A stretch of 34,486 nucleotides of DNA from Candidatus Peribacteraceae bacterium (GCA_028711445.1 JAQTSD010000014.1:1-34486), one strand, 5' to 3'; shown: positions 18,013-27,954, numbered from the stretch's first letter. A program made the numbers and translations. Notes: generated by a model not told the origin, from the letters alone.

Positions 18013-19494
18013 ATGTTCCTCCAGCGGAAAATCGCGCTCTCCACTCTCTGGCAACTGGCCAGCCAGGTGACCATGGCAGCCTTGAGCATCCTCACGGTGA
18101 AGTTTGTGGCTGTAGGCTTAAGCAAGGAACTTGCCGGCAATTACAACTCCGCCTACGGGTTCCTCCAACTCTTCGGCATCCTCGCGGACTTCGGCCTCTA
18201 TGCTGTAGCTGTACGAGAGGTGAGCCGGGCCGGAGACCGAAAGGCGGAAGTGCTTGGCGCACTGCTCATTCTGCGTACGATCATTCTCTTTCTTTCGCTT
18301 GGTTCGGCCATTGTCATTGTCTGGCTCATGCCAATGTGGCACGGAACACCACTGCCTATCGGTGTGACAATTGCCGCATTTGTCCCATTCTTCACACTAC
18401 TCGCAGGTATTATCCGCACAGTTTTCCAAGTAGAGTACCGAATGCACTGCGTGTTCATTGCGGAGGTGGCACAACGCATTCTGACTGCGAGTGCGATCGG
18501 ACTCTTTATCTTTTTTGGTGTGCGCAGCAGCGATAATCCTCATGTTTATGAGGCGTTCCTCGGTATCGGAGGAGCGGGAGCGCTACTGTTGTTTATTCTT
18601 TCCCTTCTGTTTGCACGACGCTCCATGCCGCTCTGTCTTCGTTGGAATAACGCTCTCCTCAAAAAACTCATCGTTGCTGCCGCCCCCTTTGGCCTCGCCT
18701 ATCTCTGCATGGCTCTTTACCGACAATTCGACGTGACGCTGATCGCCCTTCTGCGCCCGGACTTCGAGCTGCAAAACGCTTATTATGGCTTTGTGCAGCG
18801 TATGGCAGATATGGGCTATCTCATTCCTACGTTCCTACTCAACTCTATCTTGCCGCTCTTAAGCGAACGCCACGAGCATGGTGAAGCAACGGAATCGCTG
18901 CTCGGAAAAACCCTTTTTGCCATCCTTATCTGCAGTTCCATCTCGTTGCTCTTCAGTATCTTTTGGGCCCGCCCGCTCATCGCACTTCTCACCACAAACG
19001 CCTATCTTTCCACCGCCACCCAGAGTGGATCCGACTCAGTCCTGCGTCTCATTGGATTCTCCATGTTCTTTAATGGATTCATCCTCTATGGATTCTATGT
19101 TCTCCTCACGCGCCATCAGTGGAAGCGCCTGGTAACCATCCTCCTCTTTGGAGGATGCCTATCACTCACCAGTAACATCATCCTCATTCCACAAGAAGGC
19201 TTCATGGGCGCTGCAACGACATCCGTAATCGTTCACACCGCCCTTGGCTTCCTCCTCCTCGCAGAGGGGCTGCGCGCAATGCCTGCCTCCTTCGACTGGA
19301 ATGACACAATACGATGGATCGGCTTCGCGATGCCGCTTGCGATCTTCCTCTTTTTCAGCGCCCCTCTGCTCACCAGTGAGCTGAAGACGATTGTCGGCTT
19401 GGGTGCCGCCACGCTCCTTATGGGTATTTTGGCTTGGGTTCTTGGTCTTGATCGCGGCATCCTACGAGGGATACAGAAGGAGAACTTGGTTTAG
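18013..19494 (+). CDS. Polysaccharide biosynthesis/flippase family (Wzx/MATE-like) membrane protein
   Basis: MFLQRKIALSTLWQLASQVTMAALSILTVKFVAVGLSKELAGNYNSAYGFLQLFGILADFGLYAVAVREVSR; ~12-14 TM helices. Confidence 0.88.
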   Translation: MFLQRKIALSTLWQLASQVTMAALSILTVKFVAVGLSKELAGNYNSAYGFLQLFGILADFGLYAVAVREVSRAGDRKAEVLGALLILRTIILFLSLGSAIVIVWLMPMWHGTPLPIGVTIAAFVPFFTLLAGIIRTVFQVEYRMHCVFIAEVAQRILTASAIGLFIFFGVRSSDNPHVYEAFLGIGGAGALLLFILSLLFARRSMPLCLRWNNALLKKLIVAAAPFGLAYLCMALYRQFDVTLIALLRPDFELQNAYYGFVQRMADMGYLIPTFLLNSILPLLSERHEHGEATESLLGKTLFAILICSSISLLFSIFWARPLIALLTTNAYLSTATQSGSDSVLRLIGFSMFFNGFILYGFYVLLTRHQWKRLVTILLFGGCLSLTSNIILIPQEGFMGAATTSVIVHTALGFLLLAEGLRAMPASFDWNDTIRWIGFAMPLAIFLFFSAPLLTSELKTIVGLGAATLLMGILAWVLGLDRGILRGIQKENLV

Positions 19495-19514
19495 GAGCCT
19501 ATCTGTGCTATAAT
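19486..19514 (+). promoter_or_regulatory. Sigma70-like promoter for the FN3 protein
   Basis: TTGGTT - 17 nt - TATAAT (19509-19514), ~26 bp before ATG at 19541. Confidence 0.6.
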
Positions 19515-19540
19515 TTCTCGAAACATACACCCATACTCCT

Positions 19541-20845
19541 ATGCGCCAGAGTACTGCCGCTTCCCTTGCATCATTAACCATTGCTCTCCTCTTGCCGGTG
19601 ATCACGTTGGCTGTTGCCCCATCGCCGGTAACAGGATTAACAGCTGAATCGCGTGATGGAAAAGTCATCGTGAGTTGGCAGGCGCAACCAAACGAGAACG
19701 TGGCGCTCTACAGAGTGTATTTTAGCTCTCAATCCATTCTGGAAAACCGCGGACTCTACGACGATTTCGAAACGACTGCTGGGCCGGTGACATCTTATGT
19801 CATTGAGAATCCTCCTAATGTGCCTACGCTTTACATTAGCGTGCTTGGTGTGAGCTCTTCAGGCGAGGATGCGAATACTTTTGTGGAGGAAGTGAGCGTA
19901 TCCATCGCTCCGAAAACCGCTCCGGAACCGACACCCGCCGTCCAACCACCCATACCAACTCCCACTCCCAATGCCCCCACCCCCCCCTCCGAGCCAACTC
20001 CACCCGTAGAACAGCCTCTTGCTCCACAAAGGAATGCCACTGTTTCAATTGTGTCGCTGCAAGTCGTTTCTGCAACTGGGGTACTGCTCCAGTTCTCCGA
20101 CCCAATTACAGTGGAACCGACAAGGGCCCCGGAGGCATTCTTCATTGTAGATGCTTCCGGTGCGCAATTACCCATTGTTCGTATCGCCATTGAAGGATCG
20201 ACGATCCTCGTCGTGACAGATACACAGGAACGCGGACAAAAGTATGAGATGCGTGTCACAGAACCAGCCTTCAATATCGAGGGCATTCCGCTTGATCCTG
20301 TGCGCCGTGCTGTCGTCTTCGATGGATCACCATCCGGACGAGATCCGATTCCCGCTGTTCTCCAGGATCCAAATGCGGGCATGCCGCTTGTTGGTATTGG
20401 GAACTTTGTCATGCATACAGTGCAACAAGGGAACGGCCTTTACACCATCACAGCAACATGGGATATCGTCGGAAATCCTCAGGAACTTGGTTATTACATA
20501 GTGGAACAGACACGAGATGAAGGAATCACCTTCGGCGGAACACAGACGCTGCCAGCCGGCATCCCAGGCATGCAATTGAGTGATGTTACCCCCGGATCAT
20601 TCGGTATCGTCGTGACGCCGGTGAAAACAGATGGGACAAAATTGCCAAGTGCCTCACAAATGGTACTGTTGGAAGGGAAGGCTTCTGCAACATCACAATC
20701 GCCTGTTGCCGGTGTTTCTGCGCCAAGATCTCCGGCAACCGACCGCCTTTCCACAACCGGATTTGGTGTCGCCGCTCTCGCGTTTGCTGCCGCTGGAGCC
20801 ACTGCCGGATGGCGCAGGACGAAGAAAAATCAGCATGAAGGATAA
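19541..20845 (+). CDS. Secreted/surface fibronectin type III-like protein with Pro-rich linker and C-terminal TM anchor
   Basis: Signal peptide; PSPVTGLTAESRDGKVIVSWQAQPNENVALYRVYFSS (FN3); PEPTPAVQPPIPTPTPNAPTPPSEPTPP linker; C-terminus LSTTGFGVAALAFAAAGATAGWRRTKK. Confidence 0.8.
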   Translation: MRQSTAASLASLTIALLLPVITLAVAPSPVTGLTAESRDGKVIVSWQAQPNENVALYRVYFSSQSILENRGLYDDFETTAGPVTSYVIENPPNVPTLYISVLGVSSSGEDANTFVEEVSVSIAPKTAPEPTPAVQPPIPTPTPNAPTPPSEPTPPVEQPLAPQRNATVSIVSLQVVSATGVLLQFSDPITVEPTRAPEAFFIVDASGAQLPIVRIAIEGSTILVVTDTQERGQKYEMRVTEPAFNIEGIPLDPVRRAVVFDGSPSGRDPIPAVLQDPNAGMPLVGIGNFVMHTVQQGNGLYTITATWDIVGNPQELGYYIVEQTRDEGITFGGTQTLPAGIPGMQLSDVTPGSFGIVVTPVKTDGTKLPSASQMVLLEGKASATSQSPVAGVSAPRSPATDRLSTTGFGVAALAFAAAGATAGWRRTKKNQHEG

Positions 20846-20883
20846 GTGATGAAGAGCGATGCTTCTGATATAGTTATGCACTT

Positions 20884-21744
20884 ATGCATCGATCCCTTTC
20901 GCGATGGACGGTCGCCCTCTTCATTGTCGTTGCCGCAGCGACACTCATCTGGCATGAGCTCTCCCTCGCGGCGAACGGCAAACTCACCGTGCGCTTCCTC
21001 CCTGTGGGGGAAGGGGCAGCCACTCTCGTCACGACTCCCTCCGGAAAACGCATTCTTGTTGATGGCGGCCCCGATCTGACGGTTCTTGAAGAACTTGGGC
21101 GGTTTCTTCCGATCGCCGCTCGTTCCATCGATCTCCTCATCTTGAGCCATCCGCATGCCGATCATGTCGCCGCACTTCCGGAAGTAATGAAACGCTACCG
21201 TGTGAAATCTGTGCTCTTAAACGGCATAGAGCATACGCTCCCGCGCTATCAGGCTTTCCTTTCCTTTATCGAACAACAACGGATTCCCATCGTCATCGCC
21301 GATCCTGCGGAAGATTTTTCTGTGGGAGATGACGTCATGATCGATATCCTTTGGCCACCCGATGTGCATTCATCTGTGTTCCCAAACGATCTCAATGAAG
21401 CATCTCTCGCCTTACGAATTCTCTATGGAAAAACGGCTGTCCTCCTTCCGGGGGATATCGGATTCGCTTCAGAGCGGGTGCTTCTCTCTAGTGAAGAGGA
21501 TCTTTCTGCAACGGTGATGGAACTCCCGCATCACGGCAGCAGACTGTCTTCTTCGACTGATTTTCTCCTTGCCGTCCATCCTGACGCGGTAATTGTGTCA
21601 TCCGATCCGGAAGGCCGGTATCCGCATCCGCATCCGGAAGTTATCTCTCGCTTGAAGGCTCTCAGTATCCCACTCCTTTCTCTCCACGAAACCGGCACTG
21701 CCACCTTCACCAGTGACGGTCTGCACGCCTCTCTTTCTTACTGA
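20884..21744 (+). CDS. ComEC-like metallo-beta-lactamase-fold protein with N-terminal signal/TM
   Basis: LTVRFLPVGEGAATLVTTPSGKRILVDGGPD...LILSHPHADHVAALPEV...LLPGDIGFASE...ELPHHGSRLSSSTDFLLAVHPDAVIVSS. Confidence 0.9.
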   Translation: MHRSLSRWTVALFIVVAAATLIWHELSLAANGKLTVRFLPVGEGAATLVTTPSGKRILVDGGPDLTVLEELGRFLPIAARSIDLLILSHPHADHVAALPEVMKRYRVKSVLLNGIEHTLPRYQAFLSFIEQQRIPIVIADPAEDFSVGDDVMIDILWPPDVHSSVFPNDLNEASLALRILYGKTAVLLPGDIGFASERVLLSSEEDLSATVMELPHHGSRLSSSTDFLLAVHPDAVIVSSDPEGRYPHPHPEVISRLKALSIPLLSLHETGTATFTSDGLHASLSY

Positions 21745-21803
21745 AAAAAGGCTTTTTTCTCTCCCGTAAGCCCCTTTTGAGAGTACGCTAAAGGCCGATC
21801 ACG

Positions 21804-23105
21804 ATGAAGACGCTGCTGCTTCTTGCCGGCCGATCCAAGCGCTTCTGGCCCCTTGCCGAGAAGACGCTCTTCCCTGTCTGTGGAACAAATCTCCTCGCCG
21901 TACAAATCGAACGACTGCGACGCGCAGGATGCACAGACATTATCCTTGTTGGAGGATCTCACAATCTGCCACAGGCCTCTGCCCTCTTCCCATCCCTGCC
22001 AACCATTGAACAGGAAGATTTGGACTTGGGAATGCGTGGTGCGCTTTTGAGCGCTCTTCCACATTGCGACAGAGAGCCCGTTCTTATTGTTTGTGGTAAT
22101 GATATCGTCGATGCTTCTGCGTACGAGCGACTCCTTACATCCTCCCGAGAAAAAGGAGTAGCAGGATGCCTGCTTGCCCAACGACGAGAGCGCTACTTCC
22201 CTGGTGGTTATCTCCGAACCAAAGAAAACCGCATCCTCTCTATTGTGGAGAAGCCCGGTGAAGGCAAGGAGCCCGGTAATCTTGTAAATATCGTGGTTCA
22301 TATACATAACGATGCTTCGCTTCTTCTTTCCGCCCTGCAAACCGTCCACACCAAAAATGATGATGGTTATGAGCAAGCACTCGCCAATTTGTTCCCCGCT
22401 TATGAGTATCGAGTGGTGGTCTATGAGGGGGTATGGACGGCTGTGAAGTTTCCATGGCATCTGCTGGCATTTAAAGATCTTCTCCTTGCAGGAATCCGCC
22501 AACCACAAATTCATCCCGGCGCACAGATCCATACGACAGCAGTAGTGGAAGGTCCTGTCATCCTTGAGGAGGGGGTACGTATTTTCCCACACGCCACAGT
22601 TCGTGGCCCTTGTGTCATCGGAAAGGGGACTATCGTCGGCAATAACACCCTCATCCGGGACGCGAGTATCGGCGACCACTGTGTGATCGGTTTCTCCAGT
22701 GAAGTGAAGTCGAGTGTTTTAGGACATCATGTCTGGACACACATGTCCTTCGTCGGAGACAGTGTGATCGGCAACAATGTTTCTTTTGGAGGAGGCTGTA
22801 TGACTGGCAATCTCCGGCTTGATGAAGGAGAAATTTTTTCTGCAGTTCATGAGACGCCGGAGAGAACCGGCCTCACGAAGTTTGGAACGGTAATCGGTAA
22901 TGATTGCCGTCTTGGTATTTCTGTTCACATCAATCCTGGCGTGAAGGTTGGTGGTGGAACTTTTGTAACGGGACATCTCTTGCTTACGCAGGATATTCCC
23001 GATCATAGTTACGTCACCTTGAAGGATGGCACGCTCGTTGTTACGGAGAACCGTATCCGCCCTCCGGAATCCTCCGCTCGCGAGGGAGCACACAAGAAAT
23101 TGTGA
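21804..23105 (+). CDS. GlmU-like sugar-phosphate nucleotidyltransferase with left-handed beta-helix C-terminus
   Basis: MKTLLLLAGRSKRFWPLAEKTLFPVCGTNLLAVQIERLRRAG; hexapeptide repeats in the C-terminal half (VIGKGTIVGNNTLIRDASIGDHCVIG). Confidence 0.88.
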   Translation: MKTLLLLAGRSKRFWPLAEKTLFPVCGTNLLAVQIERLRRAGCTDIILVGGSHNLPQASALFPSLPTIEQEDLDLGMRGALLSALPHCDREPVLIVCGNDIVDASAYERLLTSSREKGVAGCLLAQRRERYFPGGYLRTKENRILSIVEKPGEGKEPGNLVNIVVHIHNDASLLLSALQTVHTKNDDGYEQALANLFPAYEYRVVVYEGVWTAVKFPWHLLAFKDLLLAGIRQPQIHPGAQIHTTAVVEGPVILEEGVRIFPHATVRGPCVIGKGTIVGNNTLIRDASIGDHCVIGFSSEVKSSVLGHHVWTHMSFVGDSVIGNNVSFGGGCMTGNLRLDEGEIFSAVHETPERTGLTKFGTVIGNDCRLGISVHINPGVKVGGGTFVTGHLLLTQDIPDHSYVTLKDGTLVVTENRIRPPESSAREGAHKKL

Positions 23106-23133
23106 TTTTTGGCTTGTAGAAGCTTTGGGGGGA

Positions 23134-23288
23134 TTATCCACACTTGTGTGGAAAAGGAGATGAAGGAGAAGGCCCCATCCCTGCAGTTCTTCTCCACAGG
23201 TCTTGTAGCATTTGGCTTCATGAAGCCAAAATAAAACATTTCCCTCTCTGAAGCCCCTGCACGTCATGTTATCCACGAGTTTTCCACA
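23134..23288. other. oriC: Candidate origin of replication region (DnaA-box cluster)
   Basis: TTATCCACA 23134-23142; TGTGGAAAA (rc TTTTCCACA) 23147-23155; TTCTCCACA 23190-23198; TTATCCACG 23269-23277; TTTTCCACA 23280-23288; directly upstream of dnaN. Confidence 0.6.
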
Positions 23289-23469
23289 TCCCCCACACAC
23301 AAAAAAAGTGAACGAGGTTCCTTTGGTCTCTCCTCAAGAAGCAAAAATGTTAAATCTCACAAGAGTTACCATTGTCTTTCCACAGAGCACACTGGATAAT
23401 CTCCTCCTTGGGAAGATACTACTTTGATGACGGATTGTTTATACTCCTTCTAACTACCTTATCATTACC

Positions 23470-24633
23470 ATGAAATTTTCCTGCAAAACCTCCGAACTTC
23501 TTCAGGCGCTTCAGCTTGTAAATAGAGCAATTGGAGGACAGCAAACACTTCCTATTCTGAATAATGTTCTTGTAGAGGTGGAGGGGAAGCGATGTGTCAT
23601 CAGTGCAACAGACTTGGAATTAAGTATTGTTACTAGTTTCGAGGCAAATATTGAAAATGAGGGAGCGATCACCGTGCCCGCAAAAGCCATCCTCAACTTT
23701 GCTCAATATAACTCTGATGCAGAGGTTCTTCTGGAGACGAGTGGGGGAAATCAATTAAAATGCACCTCTACTCATGCCAAAACCCTCATTGCCGGCGAAT
23801 CGGCAACCGAGTATCCAACCATCACTCCTATCGAAAACGAGGAAACTTTCACTATTGGTGCAGAACCGCTTTTGGATGCGCTTCATATGGTAACCTTCGC
23901 TTCTGCAAAATCCACTCTGCGACCGGTTCTCTCCGGTGTCTATCTCCGGGCTGAAAAGGGAAATCTCATCTTTGTCTCCACCGATAGTTATCGCCTCTCG
24001 GAGTATAAAGTTCCTCTTTCCACAGGTAAGGCGGATCTCTCCTGCATCATCCCCGCAAAGGTTCTCGAGGAATTGAAGGCTGTTTTGGGAAGCAAAAAAG
24101 GAGAGGAATCAAAGAAGGAAAAGGAGGAGAAGAAAGGGAAAGACCACCAAACAGCAGCAACAATTGAAATTGCCCTCAGCAATCAACAGATCGAACTACG
24201 AACCGGTCGCACGCGCCTCCTTTCCCGCCTTATTGATGGCAAGTTCCCGGACTATCAGCAGATCATCCCAAAAGAAGCAAAAACAAAGGTGACAGTTCCG
24301 GTGCGAGAATTGCTCACTGTCATCCGTCGTATGCATTACTTCGCAAAGGAGATTAATAACAATATCACCTTCCACTTTTCCAATGGCAAAATGCACATGA
24401 CTACACCTCAGACACAGATGGGTAAAGATGAAGCAACACTTGAGGTGTCACAGAGTGGCAAGGAGAATAAAATTGCATTGAGCTCCTCGTATCTTCTCGA
24501 TTTTCTTAATCATATGGAGAACGAAGAGGTGGAGATACAGATCACTGATAGTATGCACCCCGCAGTCTGTCGGCTGCCCGGTAAAGAATTTCTCCTTCAT
24601 CTCATCATGCCGCTACGACTACAGGAAGAATAA
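23470..24633 (+). CDS. dnaN: DNA polymerase III beta subunit (sliding clamp)
   Basis: MKFSCKTSELLQALQLVNRAIGGQQTLPILNNVLVEVEGKRCVISATDLELSI...; C-terminal HLIMPLRL. Confidence 0.97.
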   Translation: MKFSCKTSELLQALQLVNRAIGGQQTLPILNNVLVEVEGKRCVISATDLELSIVTSFEANIENEGAITVPAKAILNFAQYNSDAEVLLETSGGNQLKCTSTHAKTLIAGESATEYPTITPIENEETFTIGAEPLLDALHMVTFASAKSTLRPVLSGVYLRAEKGNLIFVSTDSYRLSEYKVPLSTGKADLSCIIPAKVLEELKAVLGSKKGEESKKEKEEKKGKDHQTAATIEIALSNQQIELRTGRTRLLSRLIDGKFPDYQQIIPKEAKTKVTVPVRELLTVIRRMHYFAKEINNNITFHFSNGKMHMTTPQTQMGKDEATLEVSQSGKENKIALSSSYLLDFLNHMENEEVEIQITDSMHPAVCRLPGKEFLLHLIMPLRLQEE

Positions 24634-24672
24634 GGATTTAAATGAAGGTTTGTGTGCTTGCCCTTCGTCCTG

Positions 24673-24701
24673 TTTTCCTCTATAGTATCCGCGGAAGTTT
24701 T
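24673..24701 (+). promoter_or_regulatory. Promoter upstream of mfd (approximate coordinates)
   Basis: TTGCCC - 17 nt - TATAGT read in tgcTTGCCCTTCGTCCTGTTTTCCTCTATAGTatcc. Confidence 0.45.
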
Positions 24702-24783
24702 GTTTTGGGACCAGATGTCTTTTTCCCAACCCCGCCTTTTTTTAGAGACGGAACCTTCCAGCACTTGGTAAATCATCGAAATC

Positions 24784-27700
24784 ATGCAATCTTCTCTCCT
24801 CCTTGGGAGTGAGACACATCGGGATCTCGCACACCTTTTGAAGGCCCGTAGACGGCTGACCCTTTCAGGTGCCTCCAATGAGACTGCTAAAGCACTCCTC
24901 ATTACTTCGCTTCTCACTCACCAGCCGCACCAGTCTCTCCTTGTTACAGAGAAGGATAGCAATTGTGAAGCCCTGCGTCATTGGCTGCATTTCTTTGATC
25001 AACATGTATACATGCTCACCCCCGTTGAAAATTCTGCTGGAGAGATCTTACCGGAGGCATTACAGACATATCTTCTCTTCATGGGGCGGGCGGGGAAAGA
25101 TATTTTCCTCTGTTCACGAGAAACATGGGACCAGGATTTCCCCTCACTCAAAGAATTAAATGAACGGCGAATTCGTCTCGAGAAAGACGGGGAAATCGCC
25201 TTCACCGATCTTGTTGAATCTCTCATAGCGCTTGGGTACCAGCATGGTGCAGATCTTTACCTCCAGCCCGGAGAGTATCGTCGGACAGGAGATGTTTTCG
25301 ATATTTTCCCCATTCAATCAGATCACCCTTATCGCATTTCCCTCAATCTTGATCGCGTAGAGAAGATTCTCGCAGTTGATCGAGTCGATCTTTCAAAGAC
25401 GCACGACGCGGGTCAGGAGCTTTTCATCTTTCCTGTGCTCTATGAAAAGATGCTTCCCCTCAACGAACAACTACCGGACGAAGCCCTTCTGATTCTGGAT
25501 GATCAAGACGATATCTCCCCGCCACTCAAGACGGCACTCCTGCGGTTTACGCCATTCCCTACGGGCGAGGATAATCATGCACACGTACGGTACCTCTCCG
25601 TGCTGAAGTTCTACACACTTACGGATTTCCTGAATGATATTCGTGACAAGCTTCAGCAGGATTGGGCGCTCTTTGTCGTAACAAAACGTTTGGATGAGCT
25701 GAAAGGAATTTGTACCGAGGAACATATCTCCTGCAGCCTTGAGCTTAAGCTACAGAAGGGGGTTCTCACGCTCATTCATGCAGGAGAAGAAGATCTCCTC
25801 CCACACTCCCTGCAAAATCCGGATTTGAAGTTTGCCCTTTTGACCGATCGTGAAATCTTCTCACTCAAGAAGACCGGCAAACAACGTAGTATCCAAAAAC
25901 TTGCACTCGATTTCATCACATCGCTCGTTGCGGGGGATTACGTCGTACATATGGAGCATGGGATTGGCTACTTCGAGGGTATGACGCAAAAGGAAATCGA
26001 TGGAACAATGCGGGAATACCTTGAACTTACCTACGCGGAAGGCGACAAGCTCTTCATCCCCGTAGATCAGGCGGATAAATTGAGTAAGTACGTCTATGAT
26101 GAAGGGAATGAGCCACAACTCACGCGGCTCGGGACTAGTGAATGGAAGCGCATCACGGAAAAAATGCGCGAAGAGACCCGATTGATCGCCAAAGAACTTC
26201 TCGATATTTACGCTAAGCGCGCGAGTGCCAAGGGATTCGCCTTTGGACCGGATACAGATGCACAGAACGCCTTCGAGAAGGCGTTTCCCTATCAGGAGAC
26301 TCCAGGGCAAATGAAGGCAATCGAGGATCTCAAACATGATATGGAGCGAGATCATCCTATGGACCGTCTCATCTGTGGGGATGTGGGATTCGGTAAGACG
26401 GAAGTAGCCATGCGCGCCGCTTTTAAGGCGGTACAGGCAGGCAAACAGGTCGCTGTTCTCGCCCCCATTACCATTCTCGTAGATCAGCACTTCCGGACGT
26501 TTACCGAGCGCATGAAGGGCTTCCCTATACGTATCGAAATGCTCAGCAGATTCCGCACGCCTCGTCAGCAAAAAGAGGTACTCGAAAAGCTTCGTAAAGG
26601 TGAAGTGGATATCATCATCGGCACACATCGCCTACTGCAGGCGGATGTAAAATTCTTCAATCTCGGGCTTGTAGTCCTCGATGAGGAACAGCGGTTCGGT
26701 GTGAAGCAGAAAGAAAAATTCAAGGAACTACGGGCAAATGTTGATGTCCTTACACTCACTGCCACGCCCATCCCCCGTACGCTCAATCTCGGGCTCCATA
26801 AATTGCGCGACATCACTACCATCACTACCCCTCCTCCAGGGCGACTCCCGATTGTCACGGAAGTACGTAAGTACTCCGATCAACTCGTGCGGCAGGCGAT
26901 TCTGCAGGAAATCGAGCGTAAGGGGCAGATCTTTATGCTCCACAATCGCGTTGAGACCATCGATGCATTTGCCGACAAACTGCGCGAACTTGTGCCAGAG
27001 GCCACATTCATCGTCGGCCATGGGCAACTCAAGCCTGATGATCTCGAGAAACGCATTGTGGCCTTCAAGGACGGCCACTACGACGTCTTGGTGAGCTCCA
27101 CTATCGTTGAGAATGGTATCGATCTTCCACGAGCCAATACACTCATCGTGAACGGTGCAGAGAATTTTGGTCTTGCTCAGCTCTACCAGCTGCGCGGACG
27201 CGTGGGACGCAGCAAACTGCAGGCATATGCGTACTTTCTCTACCATGGGCAGAAACTCGAGGAGGATGCACGTAAGCGTCTCAAGGCCATCGTGGAGGCG
27301 TGTGAGCTGGGGAGTGGCTTCCAGGTGGCCATGCGTGACCTCGAGATCCGCGGAGCCGGTGAGATTCTCGGCGCCAATCAATCCGGCACCATGCTCACTG
27401 TCGGCGTCAGTCATTATCTGCGCATGCTGAAAAATGCAGTTGAGGAACTCAAGGCTGGAGGGAAAGGGGTAGCTGAAGAAGAATTCACCGTCGAAATTTT
27501 GCTCCCGATTCTCGCTCTCATTCCATCGTTTTACATTCCTGATGAGCAAGAGAAGATTTCTATTTATCAGAAGCTTGCAGGGAGCGAGGATGATGCGATC
27601 CTCAAAGAATTTGAGAATGATCTCATCGAAGAGTACGGAGTACTTCCGCCACAAGTGGAAAATCTCTTCAAGGTATTGCGTCTCAAACTGACGTGTCGTA

Positions 27701-27954
27701 AAGCTGGTGTGATGCGCGTGAAAGAGGAGGATGACCGCAAGGATGGTAAGGAAATTGTCATCACCTTAGTTAAAGGAGTGACAGCCAAGGAGATCATGCA
27801 ACTCCTCTCGGTGAATGGCTTGTGGCGCGTGAGCGGGTCCAATTTAAGAATCTTCGAAAAGGCACTCCTTACAGGGAAGAAAGATCTCTTGGAAGTTCTC
27901 ACGGAGGAGGTGGCACATCTCAAGAAGAAAGGAAAAAACAAAGAAGAAGAATGA
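24784..27954 (+). CDS. mfd: Transcription-repair coupling factor
   Basis: CarD-like domain GDYVVHMEHGIGYFEGM; ICGDVGFGKTEVAMRAAFKA; VLDEEQRFGVKQKEKFKEL; TATPIPRTLNLGL; QLRGRVGRS; C-terminal TRCF domain. Confidence 0.98.
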   Translation: MQSSLLLGSETHRDLAHLLKARRRLTLSGASNETAKALLITSLLTHQPHQSLLVTEKDSNCEALRHWLHFFDQHVYMLTPVENSAGEILPEALQTYLLFMGRAGKDIFLCSRETWDQDFPSLKELNERRIRLEKDGEIAFTDLVESLIALGYQHGADLYLQPGEYRRTGDVFDIFPIQSDHPYRISLNLDRVEKILAVDRVDLSKTHDAGQELFIFPVLYEKMLPLNEQLPDEALLILDDQDDISPPLKTALLRFTPFPTGEDNHAHVRYLSVLKFYTLTDFLNDIRDKLQQDWALFVVTKRLDELKGICTEEHISCSLELKLQKGVLTLIHAGEEDLLPHSLQNPDLKFALLTDREIFSLKKTGKQRSIQKLALDFITSLVAGDYVVHMEHGIGYFEGMTQKEIDGTMREYLELTYAEGDKLFIPVDQADKLSKYVYDEGNEPQLTRLGTSEWKRITEKMREETRLIAKELLDIYAKRASAKGFAFGPDTDAQNAFEKAFPYQETPGQMKAIEDLKHDMERDHPMDRLICGDVGFGKTEVAMRAAFKAVQAGKQVAVLAPITILVDQHFRTFTERMKGFPIRIEMLSRFRTPRQQKEVLEKLRKGEVDIIIGTHRLLQADVKFFNLGLVVLDEEQRFGVKQKEKFKELRANVDVLTLTATPIPRTLNLGLHKLRDITTITTPPPGRLPIVTEVRKYSDQLVRQAILQEIERKGQIFMLHNRVETIDAFADKLRELVPEATFIVGHGQLKPDDLEKRIVAFKDGHYDVLVSSTIVENGIDLPRANTLIVNGAENFGLAQLYQLRGRVGRSKLQAYAYFLYHGQKLEEDARKRLKAIVEACELGSGFQVAMRDLEIRGAGEILGANQSGTMLTVGVSHYLRMLKNAVEELKAGGKGVAEEEFTVEILLPILALIPSFYIPDEQEKISIYQKLAGSEDDAILKEFENDLIEEYGVLPPQVENLFKVLRLKLTCRKAGVMRVKEEDDRKDGKEIVITLVKGVTAKEIMQLLSVNGLWRVSGSNLRIFEKALLTGKKDLLEVLTEEVAHLKKKGKNKEEE

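Noticed and set aside
21741-21760. GAAAAAAGGCTTTTTTC palindrome as terminator after the ComEC-like gene
   Set aside because: Weak A/T-only stem with a 2-4 nt loop; not convincing as an intrinsic terminator.
21738-22679. 313-aa minus-strand ORF antisense to the GlmU-like gene
   Set aside because: Lies fully opposite a gene with clear nucleotidyltransferase and hexapeptide motifs; composition looks like a shadow ORF.
26728-27654. 308-aa minus-strand ORF antisense to mfd
   Set aside because: Opposite conserved helicase motifs of mfd; no recognisable domain.
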